From contig CAMOOA010000062.1 in NCBI GenBank assembly GCA_946621045.1, positions 1-7,208 of the forward strand: a stretch of 7,208 bases of DNA. The letters run 5' to 3'. Below, piece by piece: positions 7,119 through 7,208 of this stretch. Origin of the DNA: an uncultured Erysipelotrichaceae bacterium (GTDB lineage: Bacteria; Bacillota_I; Bacilli_A; Erysipelotrichales; Erysipelotrichaceae). The notes beneath the pieces were generated by a model. It searched no databases. It worked only from the letters and a program-made list of their open reading frames with translations, and had not been told where the DNA came from. Made by a program: the position numbers and the translations under genes. The stretch's first letter is position 1. Each line of letters begins with the position of its first letter.

Positions 7119-7147
7119 ATTATACATTTCTGCATTGTTCAATGAAA
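7119..7147 (-). promoter_or_regulatory. Candidate sigma-A type promoter for the operon
   Basis: On the minus strand a perfect TATAAT lies at 7124-7119, in the most AT-rich stretch of the window. With a 17-bp spacer the -35 hexamer would be TTTCAT (7147-7142), which matches TTGACA poorly, so the promoter may be weak or need an activator. Transcription would begin near 7111, giving a leader of roughly 78 nt before the ATG at 7033. The perfect -10 box and its position upstream of the first gene are visible; function is inferred. Confidence 0.5.
7138..7146. repeat. Palindromic TTCAATGAA, copy 1 (overlaps putative -35)
   Basis: TTCA-A-TGAA is an inverted repeat with a one-base centre. The identical 9-mer recurs exactly 60 bp away at 7078-7086. 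This copy overlaps the expected -35 region, which fits an operator for an unidentified regulator. A 9-bp match in an AT-rich leader could be chance. Confidence 0.35.
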
Positions 7148-7159
7148 CCATTACCGCTT

Positions 7160-7173
7160 AATTCCGGGGAATT
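7160..7173. repeat. Inverted repeat AATTCCGGGGAATT upstream of the promoter
   Basis: Perfect 6-bp arms (AATTCC/GGAATT) are separated by two bases and centred about 55 bp upstream of the predicted transcription start. The site could bind a dimeric activator, which would suit the poor -35 box. It lacks a following T run, so it is not a terminator for an upstream gene. Function is unproven. Confidence 0.3.
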
Positions 7174-7208
7174 CACAGGGTATATCATGCGCGGGAGTTT
7201 GACACCCA

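Noticed and set aside
6921..7151. Minus-strand 76-codon frame starting upstream of the first kinase
   Set aside because: It runs through the promoter, the leader and the start of the kinase gene in another frame, has no ribosome site and no recognisable sequence.
7199..7204. Perfect TTGACA on the plus strand at the right edge
   Set aside because: Any matching -10 box would lie outside the window, so a divergent promoter cannot be supported.

Overview
The window holds one compact, single-direction gene cluster. All four convincing genes lie on the minus strand and are read from about 7033 down to 112. Gaps are 36 bp or less and the first two genes overlap by 8 bp, so this looks like one operon with its promoter at the right edge (near 7119-7147). 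Base composition is moderately GC-rich in the genes, with an AT-rich leader. TGA is used as a stop. Shine-Dalgarno (SD) sequences are of the AAAGGAG type, and small multi-domain signalling proteins dominate. This suggests a mid-GC member of the Bacillota (Clostridia or Erysipelotrichia-like gut lineages). That placement is an inference from style only; no marker gene is present.

Layout in transcription order: (1) 7033-5543, a 496-residue membrane hybrid histidine kinase with three N-terminal membrane segments, DHp/CA kinase core and one receiver. (2) 5550-3856, a 564-residue response regulator with REC, a degenerate GGDEF and an intact EAL (cyclic-di-GMP phosphodiesterase). (3) 3849-3481, a 122-residue free-standing Hpt phosphotransfer protein. 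(4) 3444-112, a 1110-residue fusion of a complete APC-family amino-acid permease, an extra two-helix membrane module, a histidine kinase core and two receivers. The flanks (7034-7208 and 1-111) hold a promoter and operator-like repeats, and a small inverted repeat, respectively.

Together the genes encode every component of a His-Asp-His-Asp phosphorelay. Two paralogous membrane hybrid kinases, one of them apparently sensing through a transporter, could pass phosphate from their receivers to the shared Hpt. The Hpt could then pass it to the receiver of the EAL protein. The only recognisable output is c-di-GMP breakdown; no DNA-binding regulator is encoded here. The most unusual element is the permease-kinase fusion, a candidate 'transceptor' that links amino-acid (or related solute) availability to c-di-GMP. 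Direct from sequence: the domain order, the catalytic residues and the gene spacing. Inferred: the wiring between proteins, the substrate and the biological output.
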